This document shows positions 11,833-20,929 of a stretch of 64,000 nucleotides of DNA, in pieces. The notes below the pieces were generated by a model that had not been told where the DNA came from, did no database searches, and saw nothing but the letters and a program-made list of their open reading frames with translations. Within the stretch, counting starts at the first letter, position 1; every line of letters starts with the position of its first letter. The stretch lies in contig JACGWO010000012.1 of the NCBI GenBank assembly GCA_034509735.1, positions 8,988,367 through 9,052,366 on the forward strand. The letters are read 5' to 3'. Position numbers and translations under genes: made by a program. This DNA is from Sesamum alatum. Its lineage: Eukaryota > Streptophyta > Magnoliopsida > Lamiales > Pedaliaceae.

Positions 11833-12497
11833 TGTTCACACAAATTTTGTGTCTGCAAAAAAATGATTACAAGACAAGAAAATATGAACCAAATAAGATC
11901 TATAAATTTGAATAATAGTAGTTTGTAATCTCTGAATTCAAAATGACCCCCTGATTCTTCTCTACGGATGCGGATTCAAGGGTTTGGACCTTGTTTTTGA
12001 ATCGGATGTGCAATCTCCCTCTGATTTGTAGAAGGCGATCATGTGCTACCTTGAAATATTGTATCAATGCCTTGTAGTTGTAGAGTTTCGTCATTGCAGA
12101 AAAATTTGGACTTGCTCTTGCTAGATTTTTGCTATGTGTTGTATGTATGTCTTTTTGTGAGGTTGATGCCTCTATTTATATAGGCGTGAGCTGGGCTTTA
12201 GTAGCTTGGGCTCAGTTCCATTGGGTTTGATTACCGTGGGCATTGACATGGACTTGCTTCTGATAGACTGTATTTTTGAACATGTACCTGGCCTAATTTA
12301 GTCAACCCAAAATAATAAATTATATTTATTTTAGATCGACACATAAAAATTCATAAAGCCAAATTTAATATGGACTTATAATTTAATTTTTTATAATAAA
12401 CCCAAATTTATTATGACTTTTATTTTGGAGCCCAATTATTAGCCAATTTAGTTGGGCTTGAATTGATAATTTTTTTCAAAATATTTTGATGTCAACA
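11833..12497 (-). repeat. 5' LTR of Tat-1
   Basis: This 665-bp segment has TG...CA termini on the minus strand (starts TGTTGACATC, ends GTGTGAACA). It is followed by the primer site and gag in the right order. It contains a TATA box at 12,171-12,182. The partner LTR is outside the window, so age cannot be estimated. Confidence 0.75.
12171..12182 (-). promoter_or_regulatory. TATA box of the Tat-1 5' LTR
   Basis: CTATATAAATAG on the minus strand is a strong plant TATA box, placed mid-LTR as expected for the U3/R boundary. Transcription would start about 30 bp to the left. Confidence 0.6.
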
Positions 12498-13362
12498 ATT
12501 ACGACGAAAGAACAGTCGTTCCATGACCGCTCCAAATGCCTCCAACAATATTCAACTACTAGTTTCTCATCCCAAAAAGTTAAAAGAATTGTTCCTAAAA
12601 GTGCTCGAAATACCGCATTGTTTTGTAGTGAATTCTCAATTAATTAACATTGTTATTGAAAAAGATTATAGAATGATTTAAAATGGGCCAACACAACTGA
12701 CTTGACGATCACCAATTCTAACAAATACAATTTTTGTTTCGACTCATTTACTATAACTATAAGAGTCTATATATTCAATTAGCACTTAGTTTTATTTCTA
12801 TTCCCGTCTCAACACACCTCATTCTTCTGTGTGTTGCATTGGAGAGAAAGGAAAATTAAGTGTTAATTAGATTGAATAATTGGGCTACTATAGGGTAAGA
12901 TAGATAACAATGTACAGCTTGAAACACAAAAACTAATCGTAAATTGTGGGATTGAAGAACACAACAAGATGAACAAGGGTTAAATGCCTCTTCTAAAATA
13001 TTAAGGTACTTTCTTGACATAATTTTTATTCTAGGGAATTTTATACCTATATCATTTTCGTGGGTACGCAGCTTGGATTAGCCCATTTCCTCCCTACAAT
13101 CACATAATCTGATTGAATCACATACAAAGAATTACGCAATCATGAGTTGCATGTTTCTTTAGACGTGATAAAAGTTGTGTAATCTCAGGAAAGGATGCAT
13201 GCCTCTGTGGGACATTACTTCTAATCAAACTATGACCCTCCATCTTTCCAGTACGGCCTATCATTAGTTTTAGATTTCTTTTTTCTTAAATCCACATGCC
13301 AAGATTTGTTATGCATTCTTTTCTCCGGGAGTGAGAGGGCAAAGATTTGATCGCAACAAAAC
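12498..13362. other. Intergenic DNA without recognised feature
   Basis: This is AT-rich unique-looking sequence between the Tat-1 LTR and the DNA-transposon cluster. No ORF, tRNA or repeat structure is apparent to me. Confidence 0.4.
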
Positions 13363-13363
13363 G

Positions 13364-13471
13364 TATGTAAGAATTTGGAATAACAAGAATATCTAATTTT
13401 TTTTTGGTGAATTACAAACTTATGTAAGAACTTGGAAGAAACAAGAATATTTTTTTTTGGGTGAATTACAA
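13364..13471. repeat. Tandem duplication of about 53 bp at the edge of a foldback element
   Basis: The sequence from TATGTAAGAA through ACAAGAATAT to GGTGAATTACAA occurs twice, at about 13,364-13,416 and 13,420-13,471, with small differences. The second copy runs into the left terminal repeat of the element starting at 13,459. The duplication therefore includes the end of that element. Confidence 0.6.
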
Positions 13472-13848
13472 TGACTTCTCCTGAGGTTTTACATTATATT
13501 TTTTAAAAATTAAAAAATACCTCTATGAGATTTGTAATTTTTAATCAAAAGCTTGAAATTTTTCATTTTCCATTTTTTTTAAATTGCAGATTAATTCGTC
13601 GAGACAAATTACATTATTGCTCCTATGTGTAAAAAATGTAAGAAATATCTCCCTGCATATTTTAGTCCAAAAAAATTCAAAATTTTTTTAAAAATTAATA
13701 AAAAATAAATCAGTTTGCATAAGGGAATTATGATTAGTTCACCCATAAAAATGGATGAAAATTCGGGATAATTATAATTTTTAAAAAAATGAGGGAATAT
13801 CTGTAATTATGTCAAACCTGAGGGGAGGTCATTGTATATATTTCACCC
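13459..13848. mobile_element. Foldback MITE with about 40-bp terminal inverted repeats
   Basis: The left end GGGTGAATTACAATGACTTC and the reverse complement of the right end (GGGTGAAATATATACAATGAC) pair over about 40 bp, including the shared CCTCAGGTTT-type block. The interior is AT-rich and non-coding. Flanks are T-runs, so the target duplication cannot be read securely. Structure fits a Mutator-like or related MITE. It encodes nothing. Confidence 0.7.
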
Positions 13849-13857
13849 TATTTTTTT

Positions 13858-14575
13858 AAGGTAAATTATATTAATATTTAAATTATGTCTAATTATACAA
13901 ATACCCCCTCTTATTTGTAAAATTACAAGTACGTACAACCTAAGGAGCTCTTAGTGTAATGTACCTTAGGTGTTTGGTCTTGTAACTTAGGTCATTTGAC
14001 ATCTTCGTCATTTCACTTTCTAAGGTAGCATTTTGGTCCTACACCTTTTCAATTTTTCATTTTCAGTCATTTTCTTTTGCTGGAGTTCACCTCCACCGGC
14101 AAGAAGGGTGAACTCGACAAAACAAAGACTGAAATCACAAAATTTAAAAAGATATGTAAGACCAAAATACTACCCTATAAAGTTAAAGACAAAATGCTAA
14201 CAAAAATGAGTCAATAAAACAGTAATCCTAATTTTAAAAGGTTACGTGAGAATGCACATGAATTTTCTCGGCGAGAAGGATGAACTCTAATGAAAAAAAT
14301 GACTGGAATGGCAAAAATTAAAAAAGATACAGGACTAAAAATGTTACCCTTAAAAAGTTAAAGGATGAAAGGCCAAATGGTTAGGTTATGGGATAAAAAA
14401 TGCATCTAAGTCTTAGGGGATGTTTGTGTAAATTAAATTTCACCAATAAATAAAGGGTGTACTTATAATTACAACTACAATCTCAAAAGGTGTACTTATA
14501 ATTTTGCAAAGACCAAAGCAAATTTATTTAATTAGATCTAGCTAACCTCAAAGAGCATCAATGCAATTTATCCTT
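13858..14575. mobile_element. Composite foldback region, two nested inverted-repeat elements
   Basis: An outer pair of arms (about 13,858-13,960 and 14,430-14,575) matches in inverted orientation (AAGGTAAATTATATTAATAT against AAGGATAAATTGCATTGATG). Inside lie inner arms at about 13,970-14,110 and 14,260-14,410, each with the motif 'tcctacaccttttcaatttttcattttcagtc' in inverted form. A third partial arm lies at 14,120-14,210. The simplest reading is a MITE inserted into another MITE, with one arm duplicated. It is non-coding. Confidence 0.6.
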
Positions 14576-14598
14576 TTTTCCATCATCAGATAAATAGG

Positions 14599-14974
14599 GG
14601 GTAAAATACTTTTTTGGTCCCGTAAGATTAGGGCATTATTTGTTTTGGTACCACAACTTAGGTAGGTGGCTGTTTTAGTCCCATAAAATACGTTTTTCAG
14701 CTTTTTTGGTCCCAACAAATCATGTTCAACTTAGGTAGGTGACTGTTTTAATCTCATAAAACCAGTTTTTTTAGTTTTTTTGGCTGCAAATGTAGGTGGT
14801 TGTTTTAGTCCAACAAAACACGTTTTTTCAGCTTTTTTGGTCCAAAATGTCATGTCTTGGGACCAAAAAAACTGAAAAATGTATTTTATGGAACTAAAAC
14901 AGTCACCTACCTAAGTTATGGTACCAAGACAAATAATGCCCTAGTCTTATGGGACCAAAAACGCATTTTTCCCA
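14599..14974. mobile_element. Mutator-like MITE with 9-bp target duplication
   Basis: Long terminal inverted repeats begin GGGTAAAATAC and, on the other strand, TGGGAAAAATGCG. Both continue into TTTTTTGGTCCC-type and AGGGCATTATTTG blocks. The 9-bp sequence ATAAATAGG flanks both sides (14,590-14,598 and 14,975-14,983), the hallmark of Mutator-type insertion. Inside, a unit of about 65-70 bp (TTAGGTAGGTGRCTGTTTTA...) is repeated about three times on the left arm. No transposase is encoded. Confidence 0.8.
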
Positions 14975-15021
14975 ATAAATAGGCGGGGATGGATGATTAA
15001 GGTAGCAATATCATTTCAACG

Positions 15022-15479
15022 CACTATAAGAAATATAATATTTAATTATGGCTAATTGCCATGGTTGATAATAAAAAGTTATAGCAAATAGTCATTGATT
15101 GGCTAATGTTTGTTGTATTTTTTGCTATGGCTAATGTTTTGACTTTGCATGCAAAAACAACGACCACTACCAAAAAAATTGACTTTTCTATACACTATTA
15201 AAAAAAAAATGACTTAAAAACTATGGTAAATCAATATTATTAACCACGGTCAAACAAAACAAATGATAAAAATTTTAAATATTTACCAAGATTAAACAAT
15301 GTTTGTATGTATGGCCAAAATATTTGTCATAATTTTAGCTATGGCTAATGTTTTAGCGTCACTTGTAGATAAACAATGGCTAATGGTTGTTGAGGAGTCG
15401 TGGTTAATTTGTATTTACCATATTTTTTTTTTTGGACCCTAGTAATTAGTTATAGCGGAAAGTCATATTTCTTCTATTG
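15022..15479. mobile_element. Possible CACTA-type MITE
   Basis: The left end reads CACTATAAGAAATAT, close to the CACTA terminus. The right end on the other strand reads CAATAGAAGAAATATG. The interior has many copies of an ATGGCTAAT-like subterminal motif in both orientations, as CACTA elements do. A 3-bp target duplication is not visible, and the right terminus has diverged from CACTA. It is non-coding. Confidence 0.5.
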
Positions 15480-16106
15480 GGTTAATAGCGTGGATCAATT
15501 AATATTTGCCATACTTTTTCCTTCTCACTATGATAATTAATAATAAGCAAAAAATCATACTTTTTTTAATGACTAATCAGAAGCACGTTTGTTACAAATG
15601 ATTCAATAAATAAAATTGCTATACTACAATAATAAATAAGTCTATGAATAAAAATATTTTAACTAAAACTCAATAGGTACTTTATAATTAAAAATATTAA
15701 TATTTCTAGGAAGCACAAAGCATAGATATAGATAAAAGATAAGATAATATTTTTTATTCCACTTTATTATGTCATAAATTATATTTCTTCTACGTGCAAC
15801 ATTTTTTTTAGTATAAATAAATGTCAATTTACATAAGTAATAAATTTGGCCAAAATAATTATAATTCAAGCACGTTTAAACTCTCAGAAACTGCTCACAT
15901 TCATAATTCATCTAACACAGTAGGAGGAATAATGTTTGATTTCGATAGATTCAGAAATGCAAATTAATAGCTGATAATGATGCATTTAATGATTAACCCA
16001 ATTAGTATAGGCCATGTTTAATTAGATGACCTTTTACAGGCCCATGTTCCAGTGCTTCTTTATACTAATATATTATCAATCTGTTTAAAAAACTAAGGAG
16101 AAACCC
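15480..16106. other. AT-rich upstream region of the ERF gene
   Basis: Roughly 600 bp of AT-rich DNA precedes the ERF transcription unit. No gene is seen. A TTATTTAAA box at 16,107-16,115 could serve as TATA element for the gene, but this is inference. Confidence 0.35.
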
Positions 16107-16267
16107 TTATTTAAACACAGCAAATGCAACTTCGAGGAGTCATCAACAAACAGCTAAGTTATAATCTTTCTTACTTACACTGTTTATCGTCAGGAACTCT
16201 CACGTTGGATGAAACTGGCAGTATCTGTCTCAGCCATCTAAGTTTACGTCTTCTAATATCGATCAAA

Positions 16268-17064
16268 ATGGATAGCATGAACAAGTCAGGAGCAAACGAC
16301 CCTTCACCTTCAAAGAGCAAGCGAAAGGGAAATCAGCAGCAGCAGCAAAACCAGCAAGAATCATCAACAAACAGGTTTCTCGGCGTGAGAAGGCGGCCAT
16401 GGGGCAGATACGCGGCTGAGATAAGAGACCCGTCGACGAAAGAAAGGCACTGGTTGGGCACTTTCGACACAGCAGAGGAGGCGGCATTGGCCTACGACAG
16501 GGCGGCACGCTCCATGCGCGGCTCCAGGACGCGCACCAACTTCGTGTACTCCGACATGCCACCTGGTTCATCCGTCACTTCCATCATCTCTCCTGATGAA
16601 ACCAACCACGATTTCTTAATGCTACTCTCTGGTTCCCAGCACTCTGATGATAATCCAACAGACCAGCAGCTGTTTTTCTTCGGGCAGAATGAGCTCAACA
16701 CGAGCCAATTTCCAGGGTTTCAGCTGACAGGGGATGCCTGGAATCAGAACAACACAAATGCAAACATCATGAGTGTGCACCAGGTGGACAGTAGTGAATA
16801 CCAGTATCAGACAACACCCCCTGACTCCGACCATGAGCTGCCGCCGTGCCACCGGACATCACAAGCAGCTGCTACGCTGGAGAGCTGCCAGTGCTGTCGG
16901 AAATTGGAAATGGAGTTCTGAATGACATGAGGCATCTTGAATTGTCGGAGCAGCGACTGGGCATGGATGCAGCAGCTCCATATGATGTAACCGAGGCTTA
17001 TTTGGGCTTCGACGACTCGATGAACAATGCAGGAAACAGTTTGTCCAACTTCGGATGGTTCTGA
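16268..17064 (+). CDS. LEP-like: AP2/ERF transcription factor, LEAFY PETIOLE-like, with apparent frameshift
   Basis: The encoded protein is a single-AP2-domain, ERF-type nuclear DNA-binding factor. From the ATG at 16,268, a Ser/Lys/Gln-rich N-terminus (including five Gln) precedes the AP2 domain at residues 36-93 ([25 protein letters not shown]). It has the Ala and Asp typical of ERF rather than DREB proteins. The downstream [17 protein letters not shown] segment and later ELPP are typical of LEP/ERF086-type proteins. The first frame stops at 16,921 after a Cys-rich tail unlike the family. The plausible C-terminus ([12 protein letters not shown] to NFGWF) lies one frame over and ends at 17,064. 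A one-base indel near 16,843-16,850 would explain this. An upstream in-frame ATG at 16,124 adds 48 unconserved residues, so I prefer 16,268. There are no introns. LEP influences leaf and meristem development in Arabidopsis. Confidence 0.85.
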
Positions 17065-17283
17065 TTACTCCCGGATGAAGAAAAAGGTTCTTATCCCACT
17101 CTAGTCTGAATTAAGGGGGAGGTGTGACGGTGTCTCTGTTTCTTTGTAAGATTCTTATTGTTCTCAAAGGGTTTTGTAATGTTAGAGGTGTGTTTGTGAG
17201 TTTGTAAGTGGTGATTGATGCATATGTAATCTTTACAATTTAAAAAAAGATATTTTACAAGACGTATAACAATAATACATTAA
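17065..17283 (+). other. 3' untranslated region of the ERF gene
   Basis: The GT/T-rich sequence after the stop (TTTGTAA repeats at about 17,170-17,230) fits plant far-upstream and near-upstream polyadenylation elements. I infer the transcript ends near 17,200-17,270. Confidence 0.35.
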
Positions 17284-17819
17284 GGCTTAAATATATTTTT
17301 ATGCTGTAATTTTGGCACTGTAATATTTTTATCTTTTATTATTTTAAATTACAAAATAGTTCAGTAACTTTTTGATAGTTTGCTATTGGTTCTTAAGGTG
17401 TCGAATTTTGCAAAAGTTGCTAGAATAAATCATGTATCCCTCATGATTTTGAGAATTTTATCCTTTACTTTTTACGGGTTGCAAAAAAGTCTTGTAACCT
17501 TTGGACATTCGTAATTTCGGTCCTTCCTATGCTGGATTTTTTTTAAAGTTGTCGGAATAACTCATGTGTGCCACATCATTTTTTTTAAAAACATTTCATC
17601 TAGGTTGGCAAAAATGACCAATCAGAACAAGCCCCCAATTAAAATGAACTACGTGAGGCGCACATAATTTATTTCGATAATTTTTACAAAATCCGGCATC
17701 AGAAGGACAAAAATTGTGAAATATCAAAAAGTCATAGGACTCTTTTGCAATCATAGAAAGATAAAAGGATAAAGATGCCAAAGTGTCAAAATTACAGAAC
17801 CAAAAATTATATTTAAGCC
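17284..17819. mobile_element. Foldback MITE of 536 bp with terminal inverted repeats
   Basis: Both ends start GGCTTAAATATA on opposite strands. The two halves pair imperfectly over more than 200 bp, giving a hairpin-like element. The flanks carry AATACATTAA on the left (17,274-17,283) and AATACATTGA on the right (17,820-17,829), a 9-10 bp target duplication with one mismatch. This supports a Mutator-like origin. It lies about 220 bp past the ERF stop codon. Confidence 0.75.
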
Positions 17820-17882
17820 AATACATTGATGTGATTTTGATGAAAAGATTAATTGAATTAGTTCCTACTGCCATTTATATAT

Positions 17883-17967
17883 ATAGGGAAAGATACTTTT
17901 TTAGTCTCACAAGATTAGATCATTATTATTATTTTTTAGTACAAACAACTTAGACAGATGATGAGTT
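17883..17967. mobile_element. Left half of a MITE related to the one at 14,599, cut by a copia LTR
   Basis: GGGAAAGATACTTTTTTAGTC and the following CAAGATTAGATCATTATT and ACAACTTAGACAGATGATG segments match the left arm of the 14,599-14,974 element. The match stops exactly where the LTR beginning TGTAAGAATAGG starts at 17,968. The right half is missing. Confidence 0.6.
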
Positions 17968-19057
17968 TGTAAGAATAGGTGACCAAAAAGCCAATAGGTT
18001 TGGCGTTTTATAACCTATTTGACAACTTGATGTAATGTAATATTATGTGATGAGTAAAATGAGTATTCGTCACCAATGGTGCTTTCTTTGTTGTGCTCAT
18101 GTTACATATGTTAAAACGGTGTTTTACTTATATCGCAACAAAGCCCACAGACCACGATTAACAACTCATGCAGTTGGGCCACGCATTGAATGGTGGTCAT
18201 GAAATCAACTGATTAAGAGTTGGGTTTGAAACGTTCCAAGTCGAGGACCTCGAGATAGGGCATCGAGAGTCCTATAGAGACTTGCATCAAGAGTCGTGTT
18301 CATTGGATGAGTGTCGTGTTTCATGGGCGACAGGTGTGGGACGCCTACATGATCTTAATGGGTTGGTCGACTGGGGTCGAGCCGACTGGACTGACTCGCG
18401 GGGATCATCATATGGAAGCCTTGGAGGCTTGGTCGGTATAATTGGATTTCCCCGATTTCGATAGTACGGGAGTAGTCCTCAGACTTGTGGAACCATGGCA
18501 GTTACATGCACAGGACAGCTGTATCTTGGATCTGGCGAGAGGTTATCATTCTGTAAGATGATCATCATAAGCCTTGTCTAGTGCAGTCAGATTGTGTAGT
18601 GAGGACGGTGGGTTCCAAGAAGAGGATCCGTCCCCTGTCAGTATGTGACAGAGGTATCTCCTATGCACTCGGAGACACGTTCATGCTGTTTAAAGCTGTG
18701 GCCACAGTGGTTGGTCGAACAAGAAATGGTTTCCTATGTCAACGCAATGAGGCATGCTTAGTCTCGAGTATTAAGCATAGATGCTAGTCAAGGATGGGAA
18801 CCGACGCTCAATTCCATACCCTAGACTAAGTCCGGGAGACGGTAGACAGAAGGACCGTACCCGTACGGAATCGGCACCTAAATGTTCACACCAACATTCA
18901 CCTAGTCTCTAGTGCCATGAACCGTTTGCTAGACGGCCACCCAATGGTAACGGGCCCTTGTGGGACACGGGCCCAAGCGTAGCTAAGGGTGAACCTAAAG
19001 GGTCATACACAAATCACCGAGAAGGTTGAGGGATTGACTTGGAGTCAATCTCGAAGG
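17968..19057 (+). repeat. Truncated copia LTR (5' portion, about 1.09 kb)
   Basis: The segment starts with TGTAAGAATAGGTGACC, the family LTR start. It aligns with the shared E/F LTR from 46,171 to about 46,940, the block at 18,580-18,780 being especially similar. The match ends at CTCGAAGGA (19,057), where Tat-2 extra-ORF coding begins. The distal half of the LTR and any element body are gone. It is probably a remnant of a solo or deleted element. Confidence 0.78.
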
Positions 19058-20929
19058 AGTTGGTAGGGATCCGGGATAAGTACAGGATACCTGGTGATTA
19101 CGTGATCCAAGCCCCTGCTCCTGAAGCTCGTCCCCATCTTCCTCCTGCTGGTTTTCTGTGTTTCTACCTTGCCTAGCTGGAGGCAGACCTTCGATTCCCT
19201 AACCCCCTTTTTTTCTGCGAGGTGGCCACTTTGTTTAATATTCCGCTTAACCAACTAGTTCCCACGTCCTTTAGTTTGATGTCAGGTTTTTACATCCTAG
19301 TGAGAAATTTAGGAGAAGTCCCCTCTGCTGCCCAATTCCATTCACTTTTTATGCTGAAGAGAGCTGGTCCTAGTCTTTTTTACTTAACCTCCCGAGGGGA
19401 AGCTCGATTTTTTTCCACCGAGTCCTCTGTGAAGGAGTGAAAACGGGACTATTTTTTTATCTCATCTCCGCAGCCCTGGAGGTTTCCTCAGGTGTGGGTT
19501 GTGAACCCTCCTAACCAGTTAAAATACTCAGCCCGAAATAGGCCTGCTGCTTTCCAGGCATTTCTTGAACGCTTGAATGGCTCCCCCTTCTATTATTCAC
19601 CAATTTGGCCTGAGCCCTAAGGTGGCAAAAAATGGATCTTGCTGCTGGTATTATGCTTTTTGTGGATCGTATATTTTTGTTGCTTGTTTGCTGCAAGAAA
19701 GGATTAGAAAGAGGCATACTGATATACGTGTTTGTGTGTTTACCTACTATGTGCAGGAAGAATGTTTCAAAAAGCTGTTGCAAGATAAGGCGGAGGCAAC
19801 TCCCGGCGTTGGCTCCTCTGCAAGGGGAGCCTGATCAAGAGTCCTCCTTCCACTCCTGCAAGCTCGGCCTCCACTGAAGACCCCAAAGGAAAACGCTTTG
19901 CTGAGGCCATCCCCAACCCCCACCAAGAAAGCTAAAGGTCAGCACGGTCCTCTGGCACCACCTGCTCCTCGCCCGGTTACCCGAGCAGGGACTCCCCACC
20001 CTGCTGATGAAATGGAGGCACGAAGGAAGCTCTCCCCTGAGTGGACCTTGCAGGAGGACTATTCCCTATTGCTGGATGAGGGGGAGCTTAGCCGGGCTAG
20101 TGAATTCCTGAAGGAGATCAGGCCACCTCAGGACAAGACGTATGCAGCCAACCTGCCCCGAGGTCAGGCCCTAGGTCTCCTTGCTACTCACCTTAGTAGG
20201 GTAAGTGCCTGTGCCAAACAAGTTAATGTGTGATAATTAATTGAACCGGATGGATGTAACCTGACTGTTTTGTTCTTGCTGTGCAGGCCTGTATGTTGGG
20301 GGGCAGCTTGTTCAGCTGGCTGGAGCAGGGAGGTCCTTTGTTCGAGGGCTTCCTCAAGCGGGTGGAAGAGCTGGAGGAGGCTAACCGCAAGCTGAGGGAG
20401 GCGGTTCAAAAGAGGGATGAGGCTCGCCAGGAGGATACTGCCAGCTTGCGCCATCTGGGGGAGGAGGTCACCTCCTTGCATGTCTGCAGGCGGCCCTGCA
20501 AGCTGCGAAGGAAAGGAAGGGGCTGATCCGCCGATACCCCGAGATCGAGAAAGGCCGAGATTTGCTGGAGGGTATTTGGTGGAGTAGCCTGGCTGAGTAC
20601 ACCACGTCCCTAAAGTTCCAGAGCCTGCTGGCGGATAAGGCTCTAAAGTACTATTACCACGACTTCCAGTCATGCACTCAACAATTTTCGGCGGTTGGGT
20701 ATCTCCAGCCAGTGTTGACGCTTCCTTCCTGGACTAGAATGCAGGCTTGGCTACAGCCCCAGACCTGGATGATGATGAACCTGCCCCAGTGCCAGAGGTC
20801 CCTGCTGCTGAAGATGACCCCATGCCCCCGGACCTCACTGGGCAGGTGATGGGAGATGCAGTGCCCTTGAGATCAAAGCCTCCTGCTGTAGCTAGTGAAG
20901 GAAGTGAGCCTCCCCCAACTGGTAATTGA
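19058..20929 (+). pseudogene. Antisense extra ORF of Tat-2, 'putative gypsy-type transposon' protein
   Basis: Exon 1 (to about 19,621) encodes RDKYRIPGDYV, LRFPNPLFFCEVATLFNIPL and SLMSGFYILVRNLGE, the pattern of the plant family annotated as putative gypsy-type transposon (Transposase_28). One in-frame TGA at 19,438 sits where the family has Trp, and an earlier TAG lies near 19,175. A likely intron separates SPIWPEPK from EECFKKLLQDK (about 19,621-19,756). Further exons give a basic linker, PEWTLQEDYSLLLDEGELSRA, a GT-AG intron at 20,201-20,286, then a Leu/Glu coiled coil (FLKRVEELEEANRKLREAVQ). After a frameshift near 20,480 comes a RRYPEIEKGRDLLEG segment and an acidic Pro-rich tail ending at 20,929. 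It is convergent with integrase. Its function is unknown. Confidence 0.7.
20201..20286 (+). other. Spliceosomal intron in the Tat-2 extra ORF
   Basis: GTAAGT at 20,201 and TGCTGTGCAG ending at 20,286 delimit 86 bp. The reading frame is kept exactly across it (phase 0, ...LATHLSR joined to ACMLGG...). The intron itself contains in-frame stops. The TG/T-rich 3' end supports splicing. Confidence 0.65.

Larger units (their letters stand above)
1..12497 (-). mobile_element. Ty3/gypsy LTR retrotransposon, Tat lineage (Tat-1), interrupted and decayed
   Basis: Read on the minus strand this is an LTR element in the order 5' LTR (11,833-12,497), primer site, gag, protease, reverse transcriptase, RNase H, a second RNase H-like domain and integrase. 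A plus-strand extra ORF lies beyond integrase (1-802). The left LTR lies outside the window. The second RNase H and the opposite-strand ORF are known marks of the Tat lineage. A copia copy occupies 1,920-6,289, and the integrase zinc-finger and most of its core between the two gypsy arms are missing, so the insertion site also suffered a deletion. All reading frames carry stops and frameshifts. The element is old and non-autonomous. Confidence 0.88.

Noticed and set aside
15663..15869. 68-codon ORF upstream of the ERF gene
   Set aside because: AT-rich low-complexity Tyr/Ile/Lys/Asn sequence expected by chance in AT-rich DNA.
16124..16267. Upstream in-frame extension of the ERF protein from an ATG at 16,124
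   Set aside because: The 48 residues are Leu/Ser-rich and unlike known ERF N-termini. The ATG at 16,268 starts a family-like N-terminus. The extension is more likely 5' UTR.
16263..16571. Minus-strand ORF of 102 codons over the AP2 domain
   Set aside because: Shadow frame of the conserved plus-strand domain.
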